A stretch of 57,475 nucleotides of DNA from Serpens gallinarum (GTDB lineage: Bacteria; Pseudomonadota; Gammaproteobacteria; Pseudomonadales; Pseudomonadaceae): the NCBI RefSeq assembly GCF_014836765.1, contig NZ_JACSQG010000015.1, forward strand, positions 1 through 57,475. The letters run 5' to 3'. Position 1 is the first letter of the stretch. Every line of letters starts with the position of its first letter. Shown here one piece after another: positions 16,676 to 29,909 of the stretch. The position numbers were made by a program, and so were the translations under genes. Under the pieces are notes generated by a model that ran no database searches, had not been told where the DNA came from, and saw only the letters and a list, made by a program, of their open reading frames with translations.

Positions 16676-18061
16676 TCAGCACGCAGGCGCTGGTTCGACC
16701 AGGCGCTCAAGAGACGTGCGATCCAATTGTTCGGTATCCACTTTAATATAGAGGGCGGCTTCCTCAGCCACCACTACGGCATCCGCTACGCCCGGCACTG
16801 CCAGCAACCGCTCGGTCAGCCCGGCATCGGCCATTGCCGTCGGCGACAGCGGCAAGCGCAAGCTGGTCACATAGGGAGGCTCGCGCATGGTAACAGCAAT
16901 TATCGCCCACAGTGCGCAGAGCAGCGCACAGCCGATGAACACGCCGTCCAGTCCGCCGACCTGCATCAACCAGCCGCCCAGGATGCCGCCGAGCGCCGCC
17001 CCCAGGAACTGACTGGTGGAATACACGCCCATCGCCGTACCTTTGCCGCCGGCCGGCGACACCTTGCTGATCAGCGAGGGCAACGAAGCTTCCAGCAGGT
17101 TGAACGCGGTGAAGAACAGGATGGCGCCGATTACCAGCGCCATGAGGCTGTGGCCCACCTGCCAAAAATACAGCTCGCAGAACAGCAGCACGAGCACCGC
17201 GCCGGTCAAGACCCGCTTCATCTGGCGCTTTTTTTCGGCATAGATGATGAACGGCAGCATGCCAAAGAAGCCCACCAGCATTGCGACCAGATACACCCAC
17301 CAGTGCTCTTCGCGGGGCAGACCACCCTGCTCCACCAGCGAGATCGGCAATGCCACAAAACTGGCCATGAGGATCGCATGCAGCACGAAAATACCGGCGT
17401 CCAGGCGCAGCAGATCGCCATGGCGCAACGTCGCACGCAACGCCTGGCGCGCCACACCGGATTCGCGATGCTGCAGGGGGCCTGCACTGCGTGGTACCAA
17501 CCCAGCGATAATCAGAATACCCAGCAACGCCATGGCCGCCGTTGCCCAGAACAAACCGGACAACCCGAACGCCCGGGTCAGCAACGGACCGACCACCATT
17601 GCCACCGCAAACGACAAGCCGATGCTCATGCCGATCATCGCCATGGCCTTGGTACGGTGCTGTTCACGGGTCAGGTCGGACATCAGCGCCATAACTGCGG
17701 CGGAAATCGCCCCGGCGCCTTGCAGGACACGCCCGGCAATCACGCCCCAGATGGAATCGGCATTGGCCGCCAGCACCGCACCGGCGGCAAAAATCAGCAG
17801 ACCTACATAAATGACCGGGCGCCGACCGATGCGGTCGGACAGCATGCCAAAGGGAATCTGCAGCACCGCCTGGGTCAGGCCATACGCCCCAATGGCCAGG
17901 CCAATGAGTGCCGGGGTACTGCCGGCCAGATCCTGCCCATAGGTGGCGAGAACCGGCAGCACCATGAACATGCCGAGCATGCGGAAGGCGAAGACCAGCG
18001 ACAGTCCGCCGGCAGCCTTCAGCTCGACCGGCGACATACGCTCGCTATGCGGATCGTGCAT
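16676..18061 (-). CDS. MFS transporter with C-terminal YAM-like domain (YajR family)
   Basis: 461 residues: twelve predicted membrane helices (about 17-390) with the MFS motif A segment [13 protein letters not shown] in the loop between helices 2 and 3, then a soluble tail of about 65 residues ([17 protein letters not shown]...[10 protein letters not shown]) resembling the ferredoxin-like YAM domain of E. coli YajR. Drug:proton antiport is the usual annotation; the substrate is unknown. Gene order MFS-ssb next to divergent uvrA is conserved in Pseudomonas. Confidence 0.85.
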   Translation of the reverse strand: MHDPHSERMSPVELKAAGGLSLVFAFRMLGMFMVLPVLATYGQDLAGSTPALIGLAIGAYGLTQAVLQIPFGMLSDRIGRRPVIYVGLLIFAAGAVLAANADSIWGVIAGRVLQGAGAISAAVMALMSDLTREQHRTKAMAMIGMSIGLSFAVAMVVGPLLTRAFGLSGLFWATAAMALLGILIIAGLVPRSAGPLQHRESGVARQALRATLRHGDLLRLDAGIFVLHAILMASFVALPISLVEQGGLPREEHWWVYLVAMLVGFFGMLPFIIYAEKKRQMKRVLTGAVLVLLFCELYFWQVGHSLMALVIGAILFFTAFNLLEASLPSLISKVSPAGGKGTAMGVYSTSQFLGAALGGILGGWLMQVGGLDGVFIGCALLCALWAIIAVTMREPPYVTSLRLPLSPTAMADAGLTERLLAVPGVADAVVVAEEAALYIKVDTEQLDRTSLERLVEPAPAC

Positions 18062-18223
18062 GGAAATCCCTCATGAAAACCGGCGCCGATTCTAGCAGGC
18101 CGAGCCGCCAAGGGCTCGGGCAAAGCGCCGCGCCCGGTGAACTCAACCCCAGCCAAAGCTGACGCGGCTTGCCGGCCAGCCGTATACTTTGCCGTTTCCG
18201 CCCGCCATGCGAGGCCGCAGTAC

Positions 18224-21058
<2,835 letters not shown>

Positions 21059-21124
21059 CAGTTGGTGCCATTTGGCGCGCCTGGCTGTACCTTTTCGCGT
21101 CGCGGCTGGATTAGTTTGAAAAGC

Positions 21125-21157
21125 AAAGAGCCCGCAGCATGCTGCGGGCTCTTTTTT
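21125..21157. terminator. Bidirectional terminator between uvrA and the catalase gene
   Basis: A perfect 30-bp palindrome whose arms are AAAGAGCCCGCAGCA and its complement, with T-runs usable on both strands, between convergent uvrA (stop 21058) and the catalase (stop 21174). Confidence 0.9.
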
Positions 21158-21173
21158 GTTACCCCGAAGCCAG

Positions 21174-22631
21174 TTACAGGGCTTCTTCCACCGGAATACC
21201 CAAGGCATTCGCCACGCCGGTGCCATAGGCCGGATCCGCCTTGTAGCAGTGGAGAATGTGACGCAGCTTGATATGCCGCGCCGCATCACCCATTGCCCGC
21301 GCCGTGTTGCCGAACAGCCGCTGCTGCTCTTCAGAACCCATCAGGCGGAACAGGTTGCCTGGTTGGGTGAAGTAGTCGTTGTCGTCCGCACGATAATCAT
21401 AGCGGGCGGCAGCGCCTTCCAACGCCAGTGGCGGTTCGCTGAAATCAGGTTGTTCCTGCCATTCGCCATAGGTGTTCGGCTCGTAGTGCAGACGACCGCC
21501 GTGGTTGCCGTCGACCCGCATCGCTCCGTCGCGGTGGTAGCTATGCACCGGGCAACGCGGGGCGTTGACCGGAATCTGGTGGTGGTTGACTCCCAGGCGA
21601 TAACGCTGCGCGTCGCCATAGGAGAACAGGCGCCCCTGCAACATGCGGTCAGGCGAGAAGCTGATACCGGGCACCACGTTGGCCGGCGTAAACGCAGCCT
21701 GCTCGACGTCCTGGAAATAGTTGTCCGCGTTGCGGTTCAACTCGTAGTAGCCCACCTCGATCAGCGGATAGTCCTTTTTCGACCAGACCTTGGTCAGGTC
21801 GAAGGGATGGAAGCGGTACGAGGTCGCTTCAGCTTCCGGCATCACCTGTACATACATGGTCCAGCGTGGGAAATCCCCACGCTCGATCGACTCGAACAGG
21901 TCGCGCTGTGAGCTTTCACGGTCATTGGCAACGATGGCCGCGGCTTCTTGGTCCGTCAGGTTCTTGATGCCCTGCTGGGTCTTGAAGTGAAACTTGACCC
22001 AGTAGCGCTGGTTGTCGGCGCTGATGAAGCTGTAGGTGTGCGAGCCGAAACCGTGCATATGCCGGTAGGAAGCCGGAATACCACGGTCACCCATCACATA
22101 GGTGATCTGGTGCAGCGCCTCAGGCAGGCTGGTCCAGAAGTCCCAGTTATTGTTGGCATTGCGCATGTTGGTGCGCGGATCGCGCTTGACCGCATGGTTA
22201 AGGTCAGGGAACTTCAGCGGGTCGCGAAAGAAGAACACCGGCGTGTTATTGCCGACCATGTCCCAGTTGCCTTGCTCGGTATAGAACTTAAGGGCGTAGC
22301 CACGAATATCACGCTCGGCATCCGCCGCACCGCGCTCACCGGCCACCGTCGAGAATCGCGCGAACATTGGCGTCTTTTTGCCCACCTCGGAGAAAATCCT
22401 GGCCTTGGTATAACGGGTGATGTCGTGAGTGACCACGAATTCGCCGAATGCACCGGAGCCCTTGGCATGCATACGCCGCTCGGGGATCACCTCACGGTCG
22501 AAGTGGGCGAGCTTCTCAAGAAACCAGACGTCTTGCAGCAGCATGGGGCCGCGTGGACCCGCGGTCATCACGTTCTGGTTTTCGGCGACGGGAGCCCCGG
22601 CAACGGTGGTCAGCTTCGGCTTGTCAGTCAT
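21174..22631 (-). CDS. katA: Monofunctional haem catalase, small-subunit (clade 3) type
   Basis: 485-residue catalase converting hydrogen peroxide to water and oxygen. The distal haem His55 lies in [12 protein letters not shown], the distal Asn in [11 protein letters not shown], and the proximal Tyr in [14 protein letters not shown]. No flavodoxin-like C-terminal extension, hence the small-subunit class. No signal peptide, so cytoplasmic. AAGGAG lies just before the ATG. In other pseudomonads a bacterioferritin gene sits between katA and uvrA; here it is missing. No clear OxyR site was recognised upstream. Confidence 0.95.
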   Translation of the reverse strand: MTDKPKLTTVAGAPVAENQNVMTAGPRGPMLLQDVWFLEKLAHFDREVIPERRMHAKGSGAFGEFVVTHDITRYTKARIFSEVGKKTPMFARFSTVAGERGAADAERDIRGYALKFYTEQGNWDMVGNNTPVFFFRDPLKFPDLNHAVKRDPRTNMRNANNNWDFWTSLPEALHQITYVMGDRGIPASYRHMHGFGSHTYSFISADNQRYWVKFHFKTQQGIKNLTDQEAAAIVANDRESSQRDLFESIERGDFPRWTMYVQVMPEAEATSYRFHPFDLTKVWSKKDYPLIEVGYYELNRNADNYFQDVEQAAFTPANVVPGISFSPDRMLQGRLFSYGDAQRYRLGVNHHQIPVNAPRCPVHSYHRDGAMRVDGNHGGRLHYEPNTYGEWQEQPDFSEPPLALEGAAARYDYRADDNDYFTQPGNLFRLMGSEEQQRLFGNTARAMGDAARHIKLRHILHCYKADPAYGTGVANALGIPVEEAL

Positions 22632-22760
22632 GGCATTACTCCTTGATTTGCATTCGGTTCACCCCGGGTTCAACCGGTTGATGGCAGCCATCTTAGGGGC
22701 ACCGCCGCATGACCTCTAATGCGCAAAATCAAAGCCTTCGATTGATTTTTTTACGGACAT

Positions 22761-22792
22761 AAAAAAACCGGGCACATGGCCCGGTTTTTTTT
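22761..22792 (-). terminator. Terminator of the alpha operon (after rplQ)
   Basis: Stem AAAAAAACCGGGC / GCCCGGTTTTTTT with an ACATG loop and flanking T/A tracts, 12 bp downstream of the rplQ stop on the minus strand. Confidence 0.9.
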
Positions 22793-22803
22793 GACAACCG
22801 ATA

Positions 22804-23193
22804 TTACTCGGCCGCGGCTTCGACGGTACCAGCGACCGGACGGTCAACCAGCTCGACGTAGGCCATCGGAGCATTGTCCCCAGCGCGGAAGCCGCACTTG
22901 AGGATACGCAGGTAACCGCCCTGACGGGTGGCGTAGCGCTTGCCCAGATCGTTGAACAGCTTGCCGACGATGGCTTTCGAACGGGTACGGTCGAAGGCCA
23001 GACGACGGTTGGCGACGCTGTCTACCTTAGCCAGAGTGATCAGCGGCTCGGCAACGCGGCGCAGTTCCTTGGCTTTCGGCAGGGTGGTCTTGATCAGTTC
23101 GTGCTCGAACAGCGACACCGCCATGTTTTGGAACATGGCCTTGCGGTGTGCGCTGGTGCGGCTCAGATGACGGCCACTTTTACGATGACGCAT
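22804..23193 (-). CDS. rplQ: 50S ribosomal protein L17
   Basis: 129 residues, starting [20 protein letters not shown], the invariant L17 N-terminus. Last gene of the alpha operon (rpsM-rpsK-rpsD-rpoA-rplQ), directly before a strong terminator. The C-terminal tail ends in acidic AAAE, a little longer than the E. coli protein. Confidence 0.97.
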   Translation of the reverse strand: MRHRKSGRHLSRTSAHRKAMFQNMAVSLFEHELIKTTLPKAKELRRVAEPLITLAKVDSVANRRLAFDRTRSKAIVGKLFNDLGKRYATRQGGYLRILKCGFRAGDNAPMAYVELVDRPVAGTVEAAAE

Positions 23194-23238
23194 GATTGAA
23201 ATTCCTTACCAAACGTTCAGTTCGGTGATTGGGGACGA

Positions 23239-24240
23239 TCAGGCAGTGGCCTTATCGTCCTTCTTCAGACTTGCCGGCGGCCAGTTATCGAGGCGCATAC
23301 CGAGGGACAGACCACGGGAAGCCAGAACGTCCTTGATCTCGGTCAGGGACTTCTTGCCAAGGTTCGGAGTTTTCAACAGCTCGACTTCGGTGCGCTGGAT
23401 CAGATCACCGATGTAGTAGATGTTCTCCGCCTTCAGGCAGTTGGCCGAACGAACGGTCAGCTCAAGGTCGTCGACCGGGCGCAACAGGATCGGATCAATC
23501 TCGTCTTCCTGCTCGACCACTTCCGGAACGGTGTCACCCTTAAGGTCGACGAAGGCGGCCAGCTGCTGCTGCAGGATGGTCGCGGCTCGGCGAATCGACT
23601 CTTCGGGATCTAGAGTACCGTTGGTTTCCAGATCGATAACCAGCTTGTCCAGGTTGGTACGCTGCTCGACACGGGCGTTTTCCACCACGTAGGCAATACG
23701 GCGAACCGGACTGAAGGAAGCATCCAGCTGCAAGCGACCAATGCTGCGGCTTTCGTCTTCGTCACTCTGACGGGCATCGGCGGGCTCATAGCCACGGCCG
23801 CGCGCCACCTTGAGCTTCATGTTCAGCACGCCGTTATCAGCCAGATTGGCGATAACGTGGTCGCCATTGACGATTTCGACATCGTGATCCAGCTGAATAT
23901 CGGCAGCGGTGACCACGCCCGGACCCTTCTTGGAAAGGCTCAGCGTAACTTCGTCACGGCCGTGCAGCTTGACGGCCAGGCCTTTCAGGTTGAGCAGGAT
24001 TTCGATGACATCTTCCTGCACACCCTCGATGGCGCTGTACTCATGGAGCACGCCATCGATTTCGACCTCGACCACTGCACAGCCAGGCATGGAGGACAAC
24101 AGGATGCGACGCAGCGCGTTGCCCAAGGTATGGCCAAAGCCACGCTCGAGAGGCTCGAGCGTAATCTTGGCGCGGGTCGGACTGACCACCTGAACATCAA
24201 TGTGACGGGGGGTCAGGAACTCATTTACCGAACTCTGCAT
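23239..24240 (-). CDS. rpoA: RNA polymerase alpha subunit
   Basis: 333 residues. N-terminal domain (about 1-230) for alpha dimerisation and beta/beta' assembly, including the segment [20 protein letters not shown]; flexible linker; C-terminal domain (about 245-325) with [16 protein letters not shown] and [13 protein letters not shown], which contacts UP elements and activators. Located between rpsD and rplQ as in all gammaproteobacteria. Confidence 0.98.
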   Translation of the reverse strand: MQSSVNEFLTPRHIDVQVVSPTRAKITLEPLERGFGHTLGNALRRILLSSMPGCAVVEVEIDGVLHEYSAIEGVQEDVIEILLNLKGLAVKLHGRDEVTLSLSKKGPGVVTAADIQLDHDVEIVNGDHVIANLADNGVLNMKLKVARGRGYEPADARQSDEDESRSIGRLQLDASFSPVRRIAYVVENARVEQRTNLDKLVIDLETNGTLDPEESIRRAATILQQQLAAFVDLKGDTVPEVVEQEDEIDPILLRPVDDLELTVRSANCLKAENIYYIGDLIQRTEVELLKTPNLGKKSLTEIKDVLASRGLSLGMRLDNWPPASLKKDDKATA

Positions 24241-24262
24241 GGATACACCTATTTTCTAGCCC

Positions 24263-24883
24263 TTACTTGGAGTAGAGCTCGACAATCAGGCTTTCATTGA
24301 TGTCGGCGGACAGATCGCTACGAGCCGGAACGTTCTTGAACACACCGGACTTCTTCTCGGCGTCAACTTCGATCCATTCGGCACGACCGCGCTGAGCAGC
24401 CAATTCAAGGGCCTGGGCGATGCGCAGCTGGTTCTTGGATTTCTCACGAACTGCCACCACGTCACCGGCTTTCACCTGGTAGGACGGGATGTTCACGGTT
24501 TGACCGTTAACAGTGATCGACTTGTGGGAAACCAACTGGCGGGATTCAGCGCGGGTAGCGCCAAAGCCGATGCGGTACACAACGTTATCCAGACGGCATT
24601 CCAGCAACTGCAGCAGGTTTTCGCCAGTAGCGCCTTTACGGCTGGCGGCCAGCTTGTAGTAACCGCTGAACTGACGCTCAAGCACACCGTAGATACGGCG
24701 AACTTTCTGCTTTTCACGCAGCTGGGTGCCGTAGTCGGAAAGACGACCGCGACGCTGACCGTGCTGGCCAGGAGCCTGTTCGAGCTTGCATTTGGAATCG
24801 AGCGCGCGTGCACCACTCTTCAGGAAGAGGTCGGTGCCTTCACGGCGAGACAGTTTGCATTTGGGACCAATGTAACGTGCCAT
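24263..24883 (-). CDS. rpsD: 30S ribosomal protein S4
   Basis: 206 residues starting [20 protein letters not shown], with the S4 RNA-binding domain at about 96-158 ([20 protein letters not shown]). A primary 16S binder; in E. coli it also represses translation of its own operon from the rpsM leader. Here the corresponding gap upstream of rpsM is 132 bp and contains a hairpin. Confidence 0.98.
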   Translation of the reverse strand: MARYIGPKCKLSRREGTDLFLKSGARALDSKCKLEQAPGQHGQRRGRLSDYGTQLREKQKVRRIYGVLERQFSGYYKLAASRKGATGENLLQLLECRLDNVVYRIGFGATRAESRQLVSHKSITVNGQTVNIPSYQVKAGDVVAVREKSKNQLRIAQALELAAQRGRAEWIEVDAEKKSGVFKNVPARSDLSADINESLIVELYSK

Positions 24884-24899
24884 TTTTCACTGTCTCCTA

Positions 24900-25289
24900 T
24901 TACACGCGACGCTTCTTCGGCGGACGGCACCCGTTATGCGGGATGGGCGTCACGTCGGTGATGCTGGCGATTTTATAGCCGCAGCCGTTAAGAGCACGCA
25001 CTGCGGACTCACGACCTGGACCGGGACCCTTGACATTCACGTCAAGATTTTTCAGACCATATTCCAGCGCAGCTTGACCAGCACGCTCTGCAGCCACCTG
25101 GGCAGCGAACGGGGTGGACTTACGCGAACCGCGGAAACCCGAACCACCAGAGGTAGCCCAGGACAGAGCATTGCCCTGACGGTCAGTGATGGTCACGATG
25201 GTGTTGTTAAACGAGGCGTGGACGTGAGCGATCCCATCAACGACTGTTTTTTTGACCTTCTTACGAGGACGAGCAGCAGGTTTTGCCAT
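24900..25289 (-). CDS. rpsK: 30S ribosomal protein S11
   Basis: 129 residues with the core [19 protein letters not shown] and the C-terminal [18 protein letters not shown] typical of S11, a platform protein near the mRNA exit. Second gene of the alpha operon. Confidence 0.98.
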   Translation of the reverse strand: MAKPAARPRKKVKKTVVDGIAHVHASFNNTIVTITDRQGNALSWATSGGSGFRGSRKSTPFAAQVAAERAGQAALEYGLKNLDVNVKGPGPGRESAVRALNGCGYKIASITDVTPIPHNGCRPPKKRRV

Positions 25290-25307
25290 GACTAGATTCC
25301 TACGCGA

Positions 25308-25664
25308 TTACTTGCGGATCGGCTTACGCGGGCCCTTACGGGTACGCGCATTGGTCTTGGTGCGCTGACCGCGAACCGGCAGACCGCGACGATGACGCAG
25401 ACCACGGTAGCAACCGAGGTCCATCAAACGCTTGATGTTCATGTTGGTTTCGCGGCGCAGGTCACCTTCAGTGGTGAGCTTGCCGACTTCGCCACGCAGC
25501 TGTTCGATCTGCTCGTCAGAGAGATCCTTGATCTTCGCAGCCGGATTTACGCCGGCAGCGGCACAGAGTTGCTGTGCAGTGGTGCGACCAACACCGTAGA
25601 TGTAGGTCAGCGAGATAACAGCATGCTTGTTATCTGGAATGTTGACGCCTGCAATACGGGCCAT
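25308..25664 (-). CDS. rpsM: 30S ribosomal protein S13
   Basis: 118 residues starting [19 protein letters not shown] and ending in the basic tail [17 protein letters not shown] that contacts P-site tRNA. First gene of the alpha operon, 132 bp after rpmJ, a gap large enough for the regulatory leader known in E. coli. Confidence 0.98.
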   Translation of the reverse strand: MARIAGVNIPDNKHAVISLTYIYGVGRTTAQQLCAAAGVNPAAKIKDLSDEQIEQLRGEVGKLTTEGDLRRETNMNIKRLMDLGCYRGLRHRRGLPVRGQRTKTNARTRKGPRKPIRK

Positions 25665-25752
25665 TCAGTGAAACTCCAATTGACAGCTACCTACGCCCCG
25701 GAAGCCAAGAAATAGGGCGCGAGATATTAACGCTGTAGGAACGATTAATCAA

Positions 25753-25776
25753 CCCGACAGCACACTAGCTGTCGGG
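25753..25776 (-). promoter_or_regulatory. Stem-loop in the rpmJ-rpsM leader
   Basis: Perfect 9-bp stem CCCGACAGC/GCTGTCGGG with a 6-nt loop, in the gap before rpsM. In E. coli the equivalent leader folds into a pseudoknot bound by S4. No T-run follows, so it is more likely a regulatory or processing structure than a terminator. Its role here is inferred from position. Confidence 0.45.
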
Positions 25777-25796
25777 CTATTGACGCTGTATCACAC

Positions 25797-25913
25797 TCAG
25801 CCTTGGCGCTGCTTGTGACGCGGCTCCGCCTTGCAGATTACCCGCACGACGCCGTCGCGACGGACAATCTTGCAGTTACGGCAAAGCTTCTTGACCGATG
25901 CACGAACTTTCAT
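25797..25913 (-). CDS. rpmJ: 50S ribosomal protein L36
   Basis: 38 residues, [20 protein letters not shown] and onward to KQRQG, the zinc-binding form with Cys11, Cys14, Cys27 and a His near residue 33. Last gene of the spc operon after secY. A zinc-free paralogue may exist elsewhere but not in this window. Confidence 0.97.
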   Translation of the reverse strand: MKVRASVKKLCRNCKIVRRDGVVRVICKAEPRHKQRQG

Positions 25914-25942
25914 CAGTAACTCCTAGAACCTTCCTGAATGCT

Positions 25943-27271
25943 TCAGCGGAGCATGCCGCTGCCATAGCCCTTCAGGTTGGCTTTCTTCATCAGGGATTCG
26001 TACTGGTGCGACACGAGGTGCGACTGCACTTGAGACATAAAGTCCATCACAACCACGACAACGATCAGCAACGAGGTCCCGCCAAGATAGAACGGAACGT
26101 TGGCCGCAACCACCAGGAACTGGGGCAACAGGCAGACGGCCGTCATGTACAGAGCACCGAACATGGTCAAACGAGTCAGAACGCCATCAATGTAACGCGC
26201 CGACTGCTCGCCCGGACGGATACCCGGGATAAAGGCACCGGACTTCTTCAGGTTTTCCGCTACGTCTTTCGGATTGAACATCAGCGCTGTGTAGAAGAAG
26301 CAGAAGAAGATGATCCCTGCGCTAAACAGCAAGATGTTCAACGGCTGACCCGGCGCGATCGACTGAGAAATATCCTGCAGCCAGCCCATGTTCTCGGACT
26401 GTCCGAACCACTGCCCCAGCGATGCCGGGAACAACAGGATACTGCTGGCAAAAATAGCCGGGATCACCCCTGCCATATTCACTTTCAGCGGCAAGTGGCT
26501 GGTCTGCGCAGCGAAGACCTTGCGGCCTTGCTGACGCTTGGCGTAGTGCACCGCAATGCGGCGTTGACCACGCTCAATGAACACCACGAAACCAATGATC
26601 GCAACAGCCAACAGGCCAATGACCAGCAACGCGACGATGTTGATATCGCCTTGCCGCGCTGACTCGAACGACTGACCGATCGCCGACGGCAGACCTGCAA
26701 CGATACCGGCAAAAATCAGCATCGAAATGCCATTACCGACGCCGCGCTCAGTGATCTGCTCGCCCAACCACATCATGAACATGGCACCCGCCACGAAGGT
26801 GGTGATGGCCACGAAATGGAAGCCGAAATCAGCTGCAAAGGCTACACCCTGGCTTGCCAGGCCGATGGACATGCCAACAGCCTGAACGATTGCCAGCACC
26901 AGGGTGCCGTAGCGGGTGTACTGGCTGATCTTGCGACGGCCAGCTTCCCCTTCCTTCTTCAACTGCTCCAGCTGCGGGCTGACGGCGGTCATCAACTGCA
27001 TGATGATCGATGCCGAAATGTACGGCATGATCCCCAAAGCGAAGATACTCATCCGTTCCAGCGCGCCGCCGGAAAACATGTTGAACAGGCTAAGAATGGT
27101 CCCCTCGTTCTGGCTGAACAACTCAGCCAAACGGTCAGGGTTGATTCCGGGAACCGGAATATGCGCACCGATCCGATAGACGATGATCGCCAGGAACAGG
27201 AAGCGCAGTCGAGCCCAGAGCTCGGACAACCCGCCGTTGCTTAGCGCAGAGAGAGCACCTTGCTTAGCCAT
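25943..27271 (-). CDS. secY: Protein translocase subunit SecY
   Basis: 442-residue channel subunit of SecYEG in the inner membrane with ten predicted helices. Characteristic segments include [12 protein letters not shown] (plug side), [18 protein letters not shown], and the cytoplasmic loop [21 protein letters not shown] that contacts ribosome and SecA. Located between rplO and rpmJ; its partner secE is also in the window at 52602-52970. Confidence 0.98.
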   Translation of the reverse strand: MAKQGALSALSNGGLSELWARLRFLFLAIIVYRIGAHIPVPGINPDRLAELFSQNEGTILSLFNMFSGGALERMSIFALGIMPYISASIIMQLMTAVSPQLEQLKKEGEAGRRKISQYTRYGTLVLAIVQAVGMSIGLASQGVAFAADFGFHFVAITTFVAGAMFMMWLGEQITERGVGNGISMLIFAGIVAGLPSAIGQSFESARQGDINIVALLVIGLLAVAIIGFVVFIERGQRRIAVHYAKRQQGRKVFAAQTSHLPLKVNMAGVIPAIFASSILLFPASLGQWFGQSENMGWLQDISQSIAPGQPLNILLFSAGIIFFCFFYTALMFNPKDVAENLKKSGAFIPGIRPGEQSARYIDGVLTRLTMFGALYMTAVCLLPQFLVVAANVPFYLGGTSLLIVVVVVMDFMSQVQSHLVSHQYESLMKKANLKGYGSGMLR

Positions 27272-27706
27272 TTAGTCCTCGAATTTTCCGCCAGCTGCTT
27301 CGATAGCCGCACGTGCACCCTTGGTGACGGCGATACCTTTAAGGGTGACAGCACGAGCGACCTCACCGGACAGCATTACCTTGACGCGCTGTACGTGTTG
27401 GCCGATCAGGTTGGCATCCTTCAGCGTTTGCACAGAGACCACATCGCCTTCTACCTTGCCCAGTTCGGAGGTACGAATCTCCGCGCGGTCCATGGCTTTC
27501 AGCGAGGTGAAACCGAATTTCGGCAAACGACGGTAAATCGGCTGCTGACCACCCTCGAAGCCGGGGGCGATGGAGCCACCGGAGCGAGAGGTCTGACCCT
27601 TGTGGCCGCGACCACCGGTCTTACCCAGACCGCTACCGATACCACGACCGGGGCGAGCCTTTTCGCGGCGTGCACCCGGCGCGGAGCGCAGGTCATTCAG
27701 TTTCAT
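27272..27706 (-). CDS. rplO: 50S ribosomal protein L15
   Basis: 144 residues starting [21 protein letters not shown] with the Gly-rich stretch [23 protein letters not shown]. The stop lies directly against the secY start, with no intergenic base, which suggests coupled translation. Confidence 0.98.
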   Translation of the reverse strand: MKLNDLRSAPGARREKARPGRGIGSGLGKTGGRGHKGQTSRSGGSIAPGFEGGQQPIYRRLPKFGFTSLKAMDRAEIRTSELGKVEGDVVSVQTLKDANLIGQHVQRVKVMLSGEVARAVTLKGIAVTKGARAAIEAAGGKFED

Positions 27707-27708
27707 GG

Positions 27709-27888
27709 TTAACCCTCCACGCGCAGCAGGTAGTAGGCCTTGTTGATCATGCCGCGATTTTCAGGGGTGTCCTGAACTTCGACGGTATGACCAATGCGAC
27801 GCAGGCCGAGGCCCTTGACGCACGCCTTGTGATTGGCCAGTCGGCCATTCACGCTCTTGATCAGCGTGACTTTGACAGTATTAGCCAT
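27709..27888 (-). CDS. rpmD: 50S ribosomal protein L30
   Basis: 59 residues, [20 protein letters not shown] onward. The open frame extends further upstream into rpsE but the conserved start is ATG 27888. It lies two bases before rplO and two bases after rpsE. Confidence 0.96.
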   Translation of the reverse strand: MANTVKVTLIKSVNGRLANHKACVKGLGLRRIGHTVEVQDTPENRGMINKAYYLLRVEG

Positions 27889-27890
27889 GG

Positions 27891-28418
27891 TTAGAGAATC
27901 TCCTCGACGCTCTTGCCACGCTTGGCTGCAACGCTGGCCGGCGCCTGCATGGACTTCAGACCCTTGAAGGTGGCATACACCACGTTCACCGGGTTGGTGG
28001 AGCCATAGCACTTGGCCAGAACGTTCTGCACGCCAGCGACTTCAAGGATGGCGCGCATGGCACCACCAGCGATTACGCCGGTACCTTCGGAAGCCGGCTG
28101 CATGTACACCTTGGAGGCGCCATGTGCGGACTTGATCGGGTACTGCAGGGTAGTGCCGTTCAGGTCGACCTGGATCATGTTGCGGCGAGCCGCTTCCATA
28201 GCCTTCTGAATGGCCGCCGGTACTTCGCGGGACTTGCCACGACCGAAACCAACACGACCCTTGCCATCACCCACCACGCTCAGCGCGGTGAAAGTGAAGA
28301 TACGGCCGCCTTTAACGGTCTTGGCAACACGATTAACCTGTACCAGCTTCTCGATGTAGCCTTCGTCGCGGCTATCGTCGCGATTGTCGCGATCGCGCTT
28401 TTGCTCGTGATTTGCCAT
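27891..28418 (-). CDS. rpsE: 30S ribosomal protein S5
   Basis: 175 residues: S5 N-terminal double-stranded RNA-binding domain ([19 protein letters not shown]) and C-terminal domain ([20 protein letters not shown]). Compared with the P. aeruginosa protein as I remember it (166 residues), the N-terminus carries an extra Arg/Asp-rich stretch, [14 protein letters not shown], encoded by short GA/CG-rich near repeats. Position 20-30 region involved in decoding fidelity appears normal. Confidence 0.97.
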   Translation of the reverse strand: MANHEQKRDRDNRDDSRDEGYIEKLVQVNRVAKTVKGGRIFTFTALSVVGDGKGRVGFGRGKSREVPAAIQKAMEAARRNMIQVDLNGTTLQYPIKSAHGASKVYMQPASEGTGVIAGGAMRAILEVAGVQNVLAKCYGSTNPVNVVYATFKGLKSMQAPASVAAKRGKSVEEIL

Positions 28419-28421
28419 AAC

Positions 28422-28772
28422 TTAGAACTCCAGCCCGCCTTCACGAGCAGCATCGGCCAGCGCTTTCACACGACCGTGGTACTTGAAGCCAGAACGGTCG
28501 AACGCAACCTGGGAAATGCCAGCGGCTTTCGCACGCTCAGCCACCAGTTGACCAACCTTTTTGGCCGCGTCGATGTTGCCGGTGGCAGCATCACGCAGTT
28601 CTTTGTCCAAGGTCGAGGCCGAAACCAGAACCTTGCCGCCGTCGGCCGAAATGACCTGGGCGTAAATGTGCTGGGAAGAGCGGTACACGCAGAGGCGTAC
28701 GGCTTCCAGCTCGCGCATTTTCAGGCGTGCCTTGCGAGCGCGACGCAGACGAGTTTCTTTCTTTACGCTCAT
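28422..28772 (-). CDS. rplR: 50S ribosomal protein L18
   Basis: 116 residues, [19 protein letters not shown] onward, with the C-terminal [19 protein letters not shown] that binds 5S rRNA. Three bases separate it from rpsE. Confidence 0.97.
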   Translation of the reverse strand: MSVKKETRLRRARKARLKMRELEAVRLCVYRSSQHIYAQVISADGGKVLVSASTLDKELRDAATGNIDAAKKVGQLVAERAKAAGISQVAFDRSGFKYHGRVKALADAAREGGLEF

Positions 28773-28782
28773 TTGCTATGCC

Positions 28783-29316
28783 CTACTTCTTCTTAGCTTC
28801 TTTACGACGGACCACTTCGTCCGCGTAACGCACGCCCTTGCCCTTATACGGCTCGGGACGACGGAAGTCGCGGATTTCAGCAGCCACCTGGCCTACCACC
28901 TGCTTATCGATACCTTTGATTACGATATCGGTCTGGCTCGGGGTTTCAGCGGTGACGCCTTGCGGCAGTTCGTATTCGACCGGGTGCGAGAAGCCGAGGG
29001 CAAGGGACAGCACTTGACCTTTGGCCTGAGCCCTGTAACCGACACCCACCAGCTGGAGCTTGCGCTCAAAGCCTTGGCTGACGCCGACTACCATGTTGTT
29101 GACCAGCGCACGGGTAGTGCCGGCCATCGCACGGTTCTGCTGATCACCATTGCGAGCAGCAAAGCGCAGCTCGTCAGACTCCTGGATGACTTCAACAGAC
29201 GGATGAATATTCAGTTCCAGAGCGCCCTTGGCACCCTTCACCGAAAGCTGCTGGCCGGACAGCTTGATTTCAACGCCAGCGGGCAGCTTGACGGGGTTCT
29301 TAGCAACGCGAGACAT
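28783..29316 (-). CDS. rplF: 50S ribosomal protein L6
   Basis: 177 residues: two related L6 domains, with the conserved C-terminal signature [20 protein letters not shown]. The N-terminus [17 protein letters not shown] is typical. Located between rpsH and rplR. Confidence 0.98.
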   Translation of the reverse strand: MSRVAKNPVKLPAGVEIKLSGQQLSVKGAKGALELNIHPSVEVIQESDELRFAARNGDQQNRAMAGTTRALVNNMVVGVSQGFERKLQLVGVGYRAQAKGQVLSLALGFSHPVEYELPQGVTAETPSQTDIVIKGIDKQVVGQVAAEIRDFRRPEPYKGKGVRYADEVVRRKEAKKK

Positions 29317-29328
29317 GCTTATCCCCCC

Positions 29329-29721
29329 TTAGAACACAGTGCAGAGTACTTCGCCACCCACGCCAGCGGCACGGGCAGCACGATCAGTCATCACACCTTT
29401 ATTGGTGGAAACGATCGACACACCCAAACCACCGCGTACTTTCGGCAGCTGGTCTACGGATTTGTACTGGCGCAGGCCAGGACGACTGGCGCGCTTCAGC
29501 TCTTCGATAACCGGACGGCCTTCGAAATACTTCAGCTCGATGGACAGCAGCGGCTTGGCATCGCTGCTGACTTGGTAACCCGAAATGTAACCTTCGTTCT
29601 TGAGAACGTTGGCAACTGCCACCTTCAGCTTGGAAGCCGGCATGCTTACGACGGACTTTTCAGCCATCTGGGCATTACGGATACGAGTTAGCATGTCCGC
29701 TAACGGGTCCTGCATACTCAT
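29329..29721 (-). CDS. rpsH: 30S ribosomal protein S8
   Basis: 130 residues, [18 protein letters not shown] to [10 protein letters not shown]8 binds 16S helix 21 and in E. coli represses the spc operon by binding mRNA near rplE. Here rpsH is preceded by an unusual 188-bp gap holding a promoter and two hairpins, so rpsH and the genes after it can have their own transcript. Confidence 0.98.
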   Translation of the reverse strand: MSMQDPLADMLTRIRNAQMAEKSVVSMPASKLKVAVANVLKNEGYISGYQVSSDAKPLLSIELKYFEGRPVIEELKRASRPGLRQYKSVDQLPKVRGGLGVSIVSTNKGVMTDRAARAAGVGGEVLCTVF

Positions 29722-29787
29722 GGGCTAGACGCTCCTAATACAGAAAAATAGCCTTGCGGCTCATAATCGCCCGAGCTGCTCTAAAAC

Positions 29788-29814
29788 AAAAAAGCCGGGC
29801 TCTGGCGAGCCGGC
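29788..29814 (-). terminator. Terminator-like hairpin between rpsN and rpsH
   Basis: On the minus strand GCCGGCTC-GCCA-GAGCCCGGC (one bulged base) is followed by six T and, after one G, four more T. It has the form of an intrinsic terminator yet lies inside an essential operon, directly downstream of an internal promoter. Confidence 0.75.
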
Positions 29815-29815
29815 A

Positions 29816-29844
29816 ATTCTAGAGATCACCCAGAAACAAATCAA
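29816..29844 (-). promoter_or_regulatory. Internal sigma-70 promoter upstream of rpsH
   Basis: Minus-strand TTGATT (29844-29839), a 17-bp spacer, then TAGAAT (29821-29816). The -35 box lies inside the stem of the preceding hairpin. The predicted start near 29809 falls within the next hairpin, so transcripts starting here would lack most of its 5' arm. Confidence 0.65.
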
Positions 29845-29865
29845 GCCCCAGAGGGGCTTGATTTG
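29837..29865 (-). terminator. Perfect hairpin downstream of rpsN
   Basis: 13-bp perfect stem CAAATCAAGCCCC/GGGGCTTGATTTG with a 3-nt loop, 45 bp after the rpsN stop. The following minus-strand sequence (TTTC) is only weakly T-rich, so it may be a partial terminator or an mRNA-stabilising 3' end. Confidence 0.6.
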
Positions 29866-29909
29866 ATTTGTCGAGGCACACGAAGATTGCTCCCCGTGTC
29901 GCTTCGCAC

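Noticed and set aside
22632..22760. OxyR site upstream of katA
   Set aside because: No arrangement of spaced ATAG/CTAT half-sites could be found by eye.
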